From contig JAUIDB010000001.1 of the NCBI GenBank assembly GCA_030429235.1, positions 283,696 to 347,695 of the forward strand: 64,000 bases of DNA, read 5' to 3'. Of the stretch, positions 54,735 through 62,474 are shown one piece after another. The stretch's first letter is position 1, and every line of letters begins with the position of its first letter. The notes under the pieces were generated by a model. That model did not search any database. It saw nothing but the letters and a program-made list of their open reading frames with translations, and had not been told where the DNA came from. The stretch comes from Thermoanaerobaculia bacterium. GTDB taxonomy: Bacteria > Acidobacteriota > Thermoanaerobaculia > Multivoradales > JAIOJS01. The translations under genes were made by a program, and so were the position numbers.

Positions 54735-55337
54735 TCAGACCCGCTTTCTGGCGATGTACTGAACGACCGAAGCCAGCCCCGTATGCCCTTCACCCTCATG
54801 GACCTCACGCTCGATCTCTCGCGCGAGCAGCGGCTCGAGATTGGGGAACTCACTCCGGAGCTTCTCGACGCTCATGAGCATATCCAGGTCCTTGGGACCC
54901 CCCGTGTCCTTGGTCAGCTGAGCCTCGGAGTACGCCTCGAGAAGGACGACTCCGTGGGGCACGAGGCACCTCTCGATCAGCGGATACAACCTCTCGCGAA
55001 TCCGCCCGGGCAGATGGGCCGAGATCGACACCACCGAGCCGTAGTGATCCTCCCGGGGTCGGTAGTCTGCGAGATTGGCGACCTCGGTTTCGATCACCAC
55101 TCCGTGCAACTCTGCCAGGGCTCGAGCCTTCTCGAGACCGACAGAAGAGCAGTCGACGCCGAGAACCTGGAGTCCGCGCGACGCCATGAACACGGCGTTC
55201 CTACCTTCACCTTCGGAGAGCGAGAGGACCGGCCCCTGAAGAAGGTGCACGTTCTCCACCAGGAAGGCGTTTGCCTCGGTGCCGTAGAGATAGTCGGTCG
55301 ATGCGTAGCGACCGTTCCAGAACTGTTGGTTGTACAT
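54735..55337 (-). CDS. SAM-dependent methyltransferase (TehB/TPMT-like)
   Basis: Protein of 200 residues. It begins FWNGRYASTDYLYGTEANAFL, then the cofactor motif VLSLSEGEGRNAVFMASRG (acidic GEGRN variant of motif I) and GVDCSSVGLEKARALAE. This is the form seen in tellurite-resistance TehB-like and thiopurine-methyltransferase-like proteins. Substrate unknown. Last gene before the region with attC-like spacers. Confidence 0.85.
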   Translation of the reverse strand: MYNQQFWNGRYASTDYLYGTEANAFLVENVHLLQGPVLSLSEGEGRNAVFMASRGLQVLGVDCSSVGLEKARALAELHGVVIETEVANLADYRPREDHYGSVVSISAHLPGRIRERLYPLIERCLVPHGVVLLEAYSEAQLTKDTGGPKDLDMLMSVEKLRSEFPNLEPLLAREIEREVHEGEGHTGLASVVQYIARKRV

Positions 55338-55552
55338 TGGGGTGTTCCTCGAGGTCTTGGTGGGATGGAGCCGTCCGCCGATGGGCCGAGGAGGGCCTGC
55401 TAGACGGAAGCCGAGGCGTCGCCCTCAACTGCACCGGATCGTCCGCGCGGCGTACCTAGAGGGCCCACACGTACTCTTTTGCTTCGATCGAGGCCCAGGA
55501 TCGAGTTCGCTCCGCTGCACCACGGTTCTCGCCATTCGCGACAGTCTGAGCG

Positions 55553-55626
55553 GTTGGGCGCAGCGTTGGATTGTGAGTCTGCGGCAAGCACAATCGGGTC
55601 CGAGGCCAGCGGGTCGTCAGCCGGCC
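55553..55626 (-). repeat. attC-like site, left member of the array (right half clear)
   Basis: GTGAGTCTGCGGCAAGCACAAT (55573 onward) followed by CGGGTCCGAGG matches the shared right-half consensus of the array. GTTGGGC and GTTGGAT boxes lie just left. The left half is not clearly recognisable. Immediately after it on the left the DNA changes to ordinary single genes, so this may be the array boundary. Confidence 0.5.
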
Positions 55627-56009
55627 CGCCGGATATGGTCGAGCAACTCTTCGTGGCGATTGTCGAAGAACCGATGGATCAACTGCTCGGCTGACGAGAG
55701 ACGGTCGTTCCAGGTCCGACTCGCCGCCCGCCGCTTCGGCCACAGCCCCAAGAGGCGGTATCGCTCGACGTAGTTGTAGTGGCACAGCGCACCGCCGTCG
55801 GTCTCCGGACAGAGGTGGAGAATACGGCCGTCCCCTGGCACCAGGCCGAACCCTGGAGGACACCACTCCCGGCCCTCGGACTCGAGCACCGACTGGTACG
55901 ACAGCTCGCTCGCCCAGTCGTGCTGCTGAAAGGCGGCGCAGAGTTCGGCCGCGGTAGAGGCCGACCGGTCCTCGGCTTCGAAGTCGGCACGTTGGATCCA
56001 GTAGTTCAC
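55617..56009 (-). CDS. Cassette protein, function unknown (130 residues)
   Basis: Protein of 130 residues starting with GTG 56009 and ending within the attC-like palindrome downstream. Sequence features are a neutral, aromatic-rich composition with WCPPGFGLVPGDGRILHLCPETDGG and CHYNYVERYRLLGLW, containing several cysteines and histidines that may bind metal. No family recognised. It lacks a signal peptide. Codon choice is less biased than in the flanking chromosome. Confidence 0.7.
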   Translation of the reverse strand: MNYWIQRADFEAEDRSASTAAELCAAFQQHDWASELSYQSVLESEGREWCPPGFGLVPGDGRILHLCPETDGGALCHYNYVERYRLLGLWPKRRAASRTWNDRLSSAEQLIHRFFDNRHEELLDHIRRAG

Positions 56010-56020
56010 GGTGACGGGAC

Positions 56021-56145
56021 TGCCGATCGGATGGAACTAGGCAGTCGACCTGGCGGCACGGCTTGCCCGGCGGAAGCGCGATCGGCTCGGGAACGGGGTG
56101 AGGTCATGGAAGGCAGCTTCGTGATCGAGGTCAGCGGGTGGAGGG
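56021..56145 (-). repeat. Degenerate attC-like site
   Basis: CGGATGGAACTAGGCAGTCG and CTGGCGGCACGG match the left part of the intact palindrome at 63063 (GGATGGAAGCTAACCGG). The right part, GTGAGGTCATGGAAGGCAGC through GGTCAGCGGGTGG, resembles the shared right half and overlaps the 3' end of the next cassette gene. Both outer boxes are imperfect. Confidence 0.45.
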
Positions 56146-56580
56146 GGTCGAGCCGGGTTCCTGAGGAACGAGGTTGTTGCGAGGGCAGGATTCCAGGAAA
56201 TGGGCGAGATCTGCGATCGTCTCGATCGGCGAGTACGGTGGTGGGCGAAGGTAGCGATCGAGACGATCGAGCAGTTCTTCCACCGTGTCCTCGAGATCGC
56301 CATCGACTATGCCATAGATCGAGGCGATGTCGTCTGAGGCCAAGACGGGAAAGTCGAGCTCTGCCCCCATGGTCTCCTGGAAGTAGAGGAAGACCTCGAC
56401 GAGCACGCTTGGATCCACGCGCCCTTCGAACCCAGCGATGAACGCATCGCGATCAGCGGGAGCCCTGGACGCTACGAGTCGACGAGTTCTCACGGTCGAG
56501 TAGAGAGCCAGGAGAACCATGAAGAGGCCCATTACGCTCACGACGAGAGAAGAACGGTCACGAGGTCGACTCTCTAGCAC
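56131..56580 (-). CDS. Cassette protein with one membrane helix
   Basis: Protein of 149 residues starting with GTG 56580. A hydrophobic segment (LVVSVMGLFMVLLALYSTV) near residues 12-30 anchors it. The remainder is acidic and helical (DAFIAGFEGRVDPSVLVEVFLYFQE, VDGDLEDTVEELLDRLDRYL) with cysteine near the end. No family recognised. Its stop lies in the attC-like palindrome. Confidence 0.65.
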   Translation of the reverse strand: MLESRPRDRSSLVVSVMGLFMVLLALYSTVRTRRLVASRAPADRDAFIAGFEGRVDPSVLVEVFLYFQETMGAELDFPVLASDDIASIYGIVDGDLEDTVEELLDRLDRYLRPPPYSPIETIADLAHFLESCPRNNLVPQEPGSTPSTR

Positions 56581-56667
56581 CGTCGAGACTCAGGCGTTGC
56601 CAGCAAGGTTCCCAGGGGCTTCCTGCTGCTGACCCACCGGCCCTGAAGTGGTGATCGGTTCTTTCGT

Positions 56668-57066
56668 TCAAACCGCGCTGTTGTCGAGAAAGATCCTCAG
56701 CATCGTCACCAGCCAGAGGAGAACTCCGGCCAGGACGAGGTAACCAACGACCTTGCGAAAGACAGTGACCCAGGGTTTCTCTCGCGTGATGTGAAGGAAT
56801 GGACTCGCTTTGCTCTCGAACCCGAGACTCGAGAGTACGGATTCGGCGGCATCGGCGTGCGAGGCTCGCACGGACACCGTGAAGTCGTAGTCGCCCTGAA
56901 CCGTGCCGTCGGGGTTCTCGACCATCATGGCGTCCGGCACCAGCTCCGAGTCGAGTTGGGCGACGAACCCTCGATTGGTCAGCGCTTCGAGAACCACTCT
57001 CGCCTCCCGCGCCGATGATGATCGGAACACACAGGCCTCGGTGTCCGCGGGGGAAGACTCGGTCAT
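56668..57066 (-). CDS. Cassette protein, DUF2007-like domain plus membrane helix
   Basis: Protein of 132 residues. The first 90 residues read like the DUF2007/putative-signal-transducing domain (REARVVLEALTNRGFVAQLDS, then DYDFTVSVRASHADAAESVLSS), which has a ferredoxin-like fold. A membrane helix (VVGYLVLAGVLLWLVTMLRIF) follows. ATG 57066 has GAGGAG upstream. The 87 bases after its stop, before the next gene, hold only weak palindrome remnants. Confidence 0.65.
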   Translation of the reverse strand: MTESSPADTEACVFRSSSAREARVVLEALTNRGFVAQLDSELVPDAMMVENPDGTVQGDYDFTVSVRASHADAAESVLSSLGFESKASPFLHITREKPWVTVFRKVVGYLVLAGVLLWLVTMLRIFLDNSAV

Positions 57067-57211
57067 CGGTCAAGGCTCCTCGGACGGTCCAGCAAGCGTA
57101 GAGACCAGAACAACACTCTGAGCCTGCTCGGGAGCCGACGCGCACTCTGACCATGGGCCAATCCTAGCGACTTCGCAAACCTCGAGGGTCTGTCGAGGAT
57201 CGTCGACGGGC

Positions 57212-57314
57212 TGCCTCCAACTCGTACACCCGTCGCGGGACGAGTCCGCGTCGCGGCCCAGCCGCCGGTGGTAGAACGCCGAGAGGTCCGAGGGGAGCTC
57301 AGGGCTGGTTAGGC
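57212..57314 (-). repeat. attC-like site overlapping the lipoprotein stop codon
   Basis: The box GCCTAAC (minus strand, 57308-57314), the most common R-type box sequence of attC sites, supplies the TAA stop of the lipoprotein gene. A possible partner box GTTGGAG lies at 57212-57218. The interior is more divergent than in the rightmost sites. Confidence 0.4.
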
Positions 57315-57647
57315 CTGCCAGGTAACGTGTGCCCCCGGCTTCCCATCCGGGAGCGGAGCGCCCGTCACGTGCCCTCCACAGAGGTGAACTGCACTCTCCG
57401 GGAGTTCTAGGTTCGCATCGGAAGAGGCGATCGGGGCACTGTGGGGTGGTCCATCCGACACCGGCCTACTGGACTCTGGACCCACTCCTCCGCAACTGAG
57501 AATCAGCATCAGGGCTAGGGCCAAGATCCATACCGAGCGCAGTTGGGTCCTTCTGGTGGTTCGCCACCGCCTGGTGGACCGGGAACTGACCGGTGAGCAG
57601 GCGAGTGCTCGGTTTGGCAAGTCACAGGACGGCACATCTACGACCAC
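57309..57647 (-). CDS. Cassette lipoprotein with truncated C-terminus, start unresolved
   Basis: The recognisable part is a lipoprotein signal (VWILALALMLILSCGG) with the lipidated cysteine, followed by about 60 residues with a cysteine in VHLCGGHVTGAPLPDGKPGA. The frame opens upstream with GTG 57647 but this leader is basic and not signal-like; CTG or TTG nearer the signal are alternatives. It ends HVTWQA with the stop formed by the attC box GCCTAAC, so the original protein may have been longer and was cut by cassette formation. Function unknown. Confidence 0.55.
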   Translation of the reverse strand: MVVDVPSCDLPNRALACSPVSSRSTRRWRTTRRTQLRSVWILALALMLILSCGGVGPESSRPVSDGPPHSAPIASSDANLELPESAVHLCGGHVTGAPLPDGKPGAHVTWQA

Positions 57648-58318
57648 CAGAGCAGACCCCCCGGCAGTTGGGAGGCCGAGAACTCGTAGTGGAGGACCCG
57701 ACGGCGTGCCGGCGTCTCGGAGCGCGACGAAGCGTGCAGAAGCAGGGGGCTCATCAGCATCGCGTCGCCCGCACGGAGTTCGCAGACCAGCGGCTCGGCC
57801 GCTGCTAGACCTTCGACCTGATCGTCGGTGAGCCGACCGAAACGATGGGAGCCCGGGACAACCCGGAGTGCACCATTGGTCGACGGAGTATCGTCGAGGT
57901 GGACGCGGATTGCCACGATCGACGCGAGGACCTCAGAGGGTGGCTGGACGTGGTGCTGTCCACCCTTCACGGACCAGGGGCCGAAGCCAGGTACCTCTCG
58001 CCTGTCTCGTACCGTGATGGTGAGATCCTGATGCCACGGTACGAACCAGTTCGCACGAGCAGTTTTGTCGAAGACTGTCAGCTTGACAGGTCGGGAACCC
58101 AGGCCGAGGACCCCTTCGGCGGGACTGGCGAGAGTCTTTTCAGCGGCCAGGGATCTCAGCCACGGCGACTGCTGAAGGGCATTGCGACTGCCGCCTCGAG
58201 TGTTTGCACCATCGAGCAACCGGTCGCACTCCTCGCGAGCTCGCTCGAGCGTCGCTTCCGACAAGACCCCAGGCAGGAGGGCGACGCCCATCTCGTCAAA
58301 AGAGTCGAGGCTCAACAT
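57638..58318 (-). CDS. Cassette phytanoyl-CoA-dioxygenase-like (PhyH) protein
   Basis: Fe(II)/2-oxoglutarate oxygenase of 226 residues. The iron ligands are His/Asp in VPWHQDLTITV near residue 97 and a later His in SPLLLHASSRSETPARRRV, where the Arg binds 2-oxoglutarate. The motif HVQPPSEVLASIVAIRVHLDDTPSTNGALRVVPGSHRFG is typical of the PhyH family. Substrate unknown. It is bordered by attC-like palindromes on both sides, so it travels as a cassette. Confidence 0.83.
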   Translation of the reverse strand: MLSLDSFDEMGVALLPGVLSEATLERAREECDRLLDGANTRGGSRNALQQSPWLRSLAAEKTLASPAEGVLGLGSRPVKLTVFDKTARANWFVPWHQDLTITVRDRREVPGFGPWSVKGGQHHVQPPSEVLASIVAIRVHLDDTPSTNGALRVVPGSHRFGRLTDDQVEGLAAAEPLVCELRAGDAMLMSPLLLHASSRSETPARRRVLHYEFSASQLPGGLLWWS

Positions 58319-58378
58319 GCCAAGGAGTACGGAGACGCCGACCGGGCCGTCCAGTAGACAGGGTCGACCCGTTCAGAT

Positions 58379-58506
58379 GCAGGACACGCTGGAGCGACCC
58401 GGCAACCCTGGCGACGATCGGCGGCGTTGATGGTGACGTCGAGCCCAGGGGGCGACAGTGAGTGTGCGGCAAGCTCCTGTGCGGTCCGGTTCATCGGTTC
58501 GTCAGC
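58379..58506 (-). repeat. attC-like site
   Basis: Left half: GAGCGACCCGGCAACCCTGG then CGACGATCGGCGG; right half: GTGAGTGTGCGGCAAGCTCC then GGTCCGGTTCATCGG (58458 onward). Both match the shared consensus; the outer boxes are weak. It separates the PhyH and DMP19-like cassettes. Confidence 0.55.
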
Positions 58507-58535
58507 TGATTCGCTGGGCTGTCCAGAGGGGACAC

Positions 58536-58940
58536 CTAGAGTCGAGAATAGTCGGCTGGTGAACTCTCGTAGTGGCGCTCGAACGCCTCGACGAGGACGG
58601 CATCTGATGGGACGAGGCGAGAGTAGCCCTCGTCGAGGCGGTTCTCGAGCTCGTCCGGGATGTCGGAATCTGCGAGCGCGGCCAGTTCCACCTGCGCACC
58701 TTCGACCAGGGAAGCGACCGCGGTCAGGTCGTAGAACCGGTAGCCGCTGCAAGCCTGCGCGACCTCCCTCGGGCTGAGTGCCTCGAGGGCGTGGAGGACC
58801 CCACCGTTCATGATGAGGCCGTGGGCGAGGAGAAGACCGGCCAAAGCGTGATCGCCCGGACCAGGGTTGGGTCCACCGTGGTCGAGGGCAGCGCGGTTCC
58901 AGATGCGATCGGCTACAGAGAGGCTCGGCATGTCAGTCAT
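58536..58940 (-). CDS. Cassette protein, DMP19/DUF4375-like
   Basis: Protein of 134 residues. The stretch LLAHGLIMNGGVLHALEAL, then EVAQACSGYRFYDLTAVASLVEGA fits the DMP19-like (DUF4375) fold, which has a gently acidic helical repeat pattern with NGG near the start. ATG 58940 is used, ATG 58931 is possible; both follow the GTTAGGC box of the attC-like site by about 20-30 bases. Function unknown. Confidence 0.72.
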   Translation of the reverse strand: MTDMPSLSVADRIWNRAALDHGGPNPGPGDHALAGLLLAHGLIMNGGVLHALEALSPREVAQACSGYRFYDLTAVASLVEGAQVELAALADSDIPDELENRLDEGYSRLVPSDAVLVEAFERHYESSPADYSRL

Positions 58941-58958
58941 GAGTTCGTTGGATCTGCA

Positions 58959-59083
58959 GCCTAACGGATCGAACCCGCCGGACCAACTGGCGAGGCAACA
59001 TCGGCGGTCGGACCTGCGATCAGCAGGGCACAACGGAGTGAGTCTAGGGCGGGCTCACTCCGGGTCTCGTCGAGTCGTTGGCT
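58959..59083 (-). repeat. attC-like site with canonical GTTAGGC end
   Basis: The GTTAGGC box (minus strand, 58959-58965) is a perfect R' box. The left half GGATCGAACCCGCCGG, then CCAACTGGCGAGGCAAC, matches the array consensus closely. The right half is diverged (GTGAGTCTAGGGC...). A box at 59077-59083 (GTTGGCT on the plus strand) is the other end, only partly canonical. Confidence 0.7.
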
Positions 59084-59102
59084 GCGCGGCGGCAAAACGG
59101 CG

Positions 59103-59582
59103 CTACAGCTCGCTCGGCGATTCGAGAGGAGCAGCGGACCAGGTAGCGAGGATGTCCGTGGTGACCGGTTGCCCCCAGCCTTCTCGACCTGGATCGTGAC
59201 CACCCAAAGCCTGGAGATTGACGTCTCGAGCCAAGTCGAGACCCGAGAGGCGAATCGCTTCGCCAAGAAACCTCTCGACTTGGGCAGGCCGCCAAGCAGC
59301 GTACATCTGGCTGGCCGCAATCTCGTGGACCGATTGCACGAGAGCTTGGAGGCCAGTGATTGCCTCGAGATCGCTGGGGAGTGGGTCGCCGAGACCACTC
59401 ACTTCGAGCTTGGCGCCCCGCCTTTCCCACGCCGGAAGGTCTTCTGTGGTCGCAACCTCTTCGATGGAGTCGCAGAACTCGAAGATCCGCGGATCGCTGA
59501 CCAGGTGCTCTCGGCAGAACTTCCTCAGGCACTGTGCGCCGATCCACGAAGCCGCTCGAATCGATAGTTGGCCTGGTTTCAC
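59103..59582 (-). CDS. Cassette protein, function unknown (159 residues)
   Basis: Soluble, helical protein of 159 residues starting with GTG 59582. Sequence such as AQCLRKFCREHLVSDPRIFEFCDSIEEVATTEDLPAWERRG followed by AASQMYAAWRPAQVERFLGEAIRLSGLD resembles a family of small uncharacterised bacterial proteins often seen singly. No catalytic residues stand out. The stop precedes the attC-like box at 59083 by 20 bases. Confidence 0.7.
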   Translation of the reverse strand: MKPGQLSIRAASWIGAQCLRKFCREHLVSDPRIFEFCDSIEEVATTEDLPAWERRGAKLEVSGLGDPLPSDLEAITGLQALVQSVHEIAASQMYAAWRPAQVERFLGEAIRLSGLDLARDVNLQALGGHDPGREGWGQPVTTDILATWSAAPLESPSEL

Positions 59583-59601
59583 AACACTCCCTCACGGACC
59601 C

Positions 59602-59716
59602 ACCCGACGGCGCCAACTGGTCTCACTGGCGAGGTAGTTTCGACGGGGGCGTTGCCCCAGTAGTGGATAGTGAGATTGCGGCAAGCACCTGTGGGGTCCA
59701 GTTCAGCGGTTGTTTC
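59602..59716 (-). repeat. attC-like site
   Basis: Left end ACCCGAC (59602-59608), inner CCAACTGG and CACTGGCGAGGTAG; right half GTGAGATTGCGGCAAGCACC then GGGGTCCAGTTCAGCGG from 59670, closely matching the consensus. About 95 bases of unassigned DNA follow to the end of the next cassette gene. Confidence 0.65.
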
Positions 59717-59812
59717 GGCGGCCAGCACGGGGCCCTCGTGATTGGGTCCTGTCCATCCGTTGGATGTGCAGGCTGTGGCCCCGCCAGCGCGCGGCGACGT
59801 CCTTCAGCACGT

Positions 59813-61528
59813 CTACGGTTCCAGATCGCGCAGTGGTTCCACTAGCTCGACAAAGATAACGATGTCGGTGTCTATTTCGCGAGATCGGCCCACGGTGCCC
59901 GTCCTCTCTTGGCGAGACGGCTCGTCTCCAGGAAGGAGAGAGACCAGGTAGCTTCCTCCTTGGGAGCGCCTGAAAGAGCCACCGGCTAGGTTACGAGGGT
60001 CCTCGGGATCGATCTTGAACTCCTGGAGGGGTGGGTTCGGCGCCAACGAGGCAACATCGCCAAAGTAGCGGTAGCTGCCGGCGCCAGCGAGCATCGACAC
60101 TGCCCGATACTCTTCAGCCAGGGCTTCGGCAAGGAAACTTCCCATACGCCCAGGTCGACGCTCGATGTGACTAGTATGGCCAAGGGCGAGGACCCGACGA
60201 CCAGAGAAAGCAACGTCAGCCAACCACCGGAGATTCTCCGCGAGGTGTACATCTCGGTTGGTCTCCAGCAGTGTTCTCCAGTGAACCGCCTGTGCCGCCA
60301 GTCGAACTGTCTGGCGAGCCCACTCCACCTCGGTTCCAACGAGTTCTCCAGCCTGGAGTTCCAGCACCTCGCCCATGAGCCTTTCGGCTTCGGACATCGC
60401 ACTGAGGCTTTGGTCCAGCGTCGAGTCGGCGACGACTCGAAGGACTTCACGACCTAGATCCTTCTCGAAGTAGGAATCGTGTCGGTAGTCCATCCGCTGA
60501 AGCTTCGGCATCATCAGCGGCCGCACCTTGATCTCATCTAGGGGAAGTCGTTCTGAAGTGCCACTCTCACCCAAGACGAGCACAGGCCTGTCGAACCAAA
60601 CGCTGCCGTTGCCACGGTGATAGAGAGCAACCTCGAGAGTGCCGCCGCCGGACAGGGCATCGATCTCCAACTGGTGTGCGGCCCAACCGGAGCCCACGTC
60701 ACGGCTCTCGAGATTGAGAACCTGCTGGCGCTTGCCGTTCCATGACACCACCACTCCCGCCGAGCCGTACTCGAGACCCTCAGCTCGGACACGCACCTCC
60801 AGCAGGATATCGCGTGGCTCCGATGGCTCGGGAATAGGTGTCGAAATCGCTCCCGTCCACCCCCAGACGTTCGGGAAGAGCCCAAACGCCCCTGGCCTCA
60901 GTGCTTCGTTGGCTAGGATCGAGAGTTCCTTGCCCGTGCTAGCCGACACTCGACTAGCAAACCGAATCGCGGCCTCGAGCGCGAGTTCCGGCTGCTTGGA
61001 GTCGAAACCTGCGATGTGGATCGGATCTTCCGCGGTCTGGTTGTAGTTTCGCATCCACTCGAGAAGCGTGACCAGAGCCTGATCGTAATACGACTTCGAA
61101 CCGTACCAGCCCTCAGTGAGCAGGGACCCCAGATCACTTCGTCCTCCTTGCACGTACTCATCGAGCTTCGCGGCGTAGACCTGGTCGATCTCCAGCGCTA
61201 AGACTCCAAAACCCAGCTTCGTCACGAAGTACTGGAAGATCCGGTGAGTCAGCGCATGCAGAGTGTGCGTACCGTGCACGCTCTCGCCAAGAGCAACCAC
61301 TCTGGCATCGCCGATCCAGCTGGCAAGCGCCGCGAGGTCCGTCGACTCTCCGGCCGGAGCCTCCGGACTTGGCTCAGTTGCCAGAAGTCGGACCTGCTCT
61401 CCCGCCCCATCTGCATCAACGACGGTCGCCCCTTCGAGACCAGAGGCGTACGTGAGTGCAGACTGAGCGAGGGCGCTCACCACGAGGACAGTCACTAGCT
61501 GGATCTTCGACACTCGGCACCTCTCCAT
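59813..61528 (-). CDS. Cassette erythromycin-esterase-like hydrolase, exported
   Basis: Protein of 571 residues with a signal peptide (QLVTVLVVSALAQSALTYA). The catalytic EreA/EreB-like motifs are VVALGESVHGTHTLHALTHRIF (Glu/His) near residue 77, LALEIDQVYAAKLDEYVQGG near 110 and GHTSHIERRPGRMGSFLAEAL near 465. Between them, about residues 240-325 form a beta-sandwich insertion (LLEVRVRAEGLEYGSAGVVVSW and following) not present in EreA. Macrolide hydrolysis is not proven; most homologues have unknown substrates. ATG 61528 is used; GTG 61513, after GAGAGG, is an alternative. A large cassette for this array. Confidence 0.85.
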   Translation of the reverse strand: MERCRVSKIQLVTVLVVSALAQSALTYASGLEGATVVDADGAGEQVRLLATEPSPEAPAGESTDLAALASWIGDARVVALGESVHGTHTLHALTHRIFQYFVTKLGFGVLALEIDQVYAAKLDEYVQGGRSDLGSLLTEGWYGSKSYYDQALVTLLEWMRNYNQTAEDPIHIAGFDSKQPELALEAAIRFASRVSASTGKELSILANEALRPGAFGLFPNVWGWTGAISTPIPEPSEPRDILLEVRVRAEGLEYGSAGVVVSWNGKRQQVLNLESRDVGSGWAAHQLEIDALSGGGTLEVALYHRGNGSVWFDRPVLVLGESGTSERLPLDEIKVRPLMMPKLQRMDYRHDSYFEKDLGREVLRVVADSTLDQSLSAMSEAERLMGEVLELQAGELVGTEVEWARQTVRLAAQAVHWRTLLETNRDVHLAENLRWLADVAFSGRRVLALGHTSHIERRPGRMGSFLAEALAEEYRAVSMLAGAGSYRYFGDVASLAPNPPLQEFKIDPEDPRNLAGGSFRRSQGGSYLVSLLPGDEPSRQERTGTVGRSREIDTDIVIFVELVEPLRDLEP

Positions 61529-61696
61529 GAGTCAGCAATGGCCAATACACGTTCCACTACACAGTACGCTCCCGCCCCTGTTGGACTGGCACGCCAGGCA
61601 CCTACCCATGGAGTTTGGTCGTACTCGTCGTGGTTGCCGATCAGAACCAGATGAGATCGTCACCCTTGAACCGCCCGATGAATCTATCGGGACGAT

Positions 61697-61801
61697 GTGA
61701 GTTTGTGGGAGCACTTGTTGGGTCCGGTTCAGCGCCTGGTCAAGGTGGCCGCTCTATACCAGTCGAAGCATATTTGTACCGGTTCAGCGGTTGGTTGGGT
61801 G
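61697..61801 (-). repeat. attC-like site, right end duplicated
   Basis: GTGAGTTTGTGGGAGCACTT then GTTGGGTCCGGTTCAGCG from 61697 fits the right-half consensus. After a 42-base insertion CCGGTTCAGCGGTTGGTTGGGT recurs at 61781-61802, so the site's end was duplicated or disrupted. The left half, expected between 61529 and 61690, is not recognisable; that 160-base stretch has no gene. Confidence 0.6.
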
Positions 61802-61829
61802 GCGTGGCAAGACCGACCCAAGGACCGCT

Positions 61830-62057
61830 CTAGCCGACACCGAGGAGCACTTGTTCCGCCGCCTTGGGAAGGGTGACTGGAACGAAGTACGACGCCGGGA
61901 AGAGATAGTCATCGCCAGACTCATCGACAACCCGCAGCAACCCTTGCTGGCTCGCCTCTACATCGTCTACGGCCTGATAGACCTTTCGCGGCTCGAGTGA
62001 CGCTGAATAGCCAGTGTTCTCAACACAGAGCACAAACGTGGCGGCTGATTCACTCAT
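61830..62057 (-). CDS. Small cassette protein, widespread LCVENxGY type
   Basis: Protein of 75 residues with the pattern FVLCVENTGYSASLEPRKVYQAVDD, RVVDESGDDYLFP, FVPVTLPKAAEQVL. Similar 70-80 residue proteins occur in many bacteria without assigned function. The start at 62057 overlaps the end of the upstream cassette gene by four bases (ATGA), so it is the second gene of a two-gene cassette. An alternative upstream start is not supported. Confidence 0.72.
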   Translation of the reverse strand: MSESAATFVLCVENTGYSASLEPRKVYQAVDDVEASQQGLLRVVDESGDDYLFPASYFVPVTLPKAAEQVLLGVG

Positions 62058-62293
62058 GGTAGACCCAGTATACGCTTGATCTTGGCCTCCTTGGGACCCA
62101 GGCCATGGGCTTCGTACCAGTGAATCTCTGCGAGAACCACAGTGCCGTTGGGTAGCCGAACGGAACCCAACCCCTTCAGCTTGCGCCATCGCCCGTCACC
62201 ATATGCCTTCACGAGGCGCCGAAGCTCTCGGATCGAGCGGCCCGTGGCGATAACTTCTACGTGCTCGATCTCACCGACGATCTCCAAGGGCAT
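62054..62293 (-). CDS. Small cassette protein (EIVGEIxxVEVIA type)
   Basis: Protein of 79 residues. It contains VGEIEHVEVIATGRSIRELRRLVKAYGDGRWRKLKGLG and a C-terminal HWYEAHGLGPKEAKIKRIL. The basic RWRKLKG segment suggests nucleic-acid or membrane contact. Similar proteins are common, usually uncharacterised, and sometimes paired with small partners in toxin-antitoxin-like order; that role here is untested. ATG 62293 follows the attC-like GTTGGGT box by 31 bases. Confidence 0.75.
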   Translation of the reverse strand: MPLEIVGEIEHVEVIATGRSIRELRRLVKAYGDGRWRKLKGLGSVRLPNGTVVLAEIHWYEAHGLGPKEAKIKRILGLP

Positions 62294-62323
62294 TGTTGAC
62301 AAGCCTATGCCGACGGATCAGCC

Positions 62324-62452
62324 ACCCAACGGACGGAGCTAACCGGCCCAACTGGCGAAGCAACTTCGGCAGACGGTAGGTCGATGGGCCAGGCGGGATG
62401 AGGTGAGTTTGTGGCAGGCACCTGTTGGGTCCGGTTCAGCGATTGGTTGGGC
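62324..62452 (-). repeat. Best attC-like site of the array (129 bp)
   Basis: Outer boxes: on the minus strand GCCCAAC (62446-62452) and GTTGGGT (62324-62330), both fitting RYYYAAC/GTTRRRY. Inner arms: CTAACCGGCCCAAC (62339 onward) pairs with GTTGGGTCCGGTTCAG, leaving two extra bases on one side, as the extrahelical bases of attC sites. Length is within the usual 57-150 bases. It lies between the unknown membrane cassette and the two-gene cassette. Confidence 0.85.
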
Positions 62453-62474
62453 GTTTCGTCGGGATAGCTTGGAG

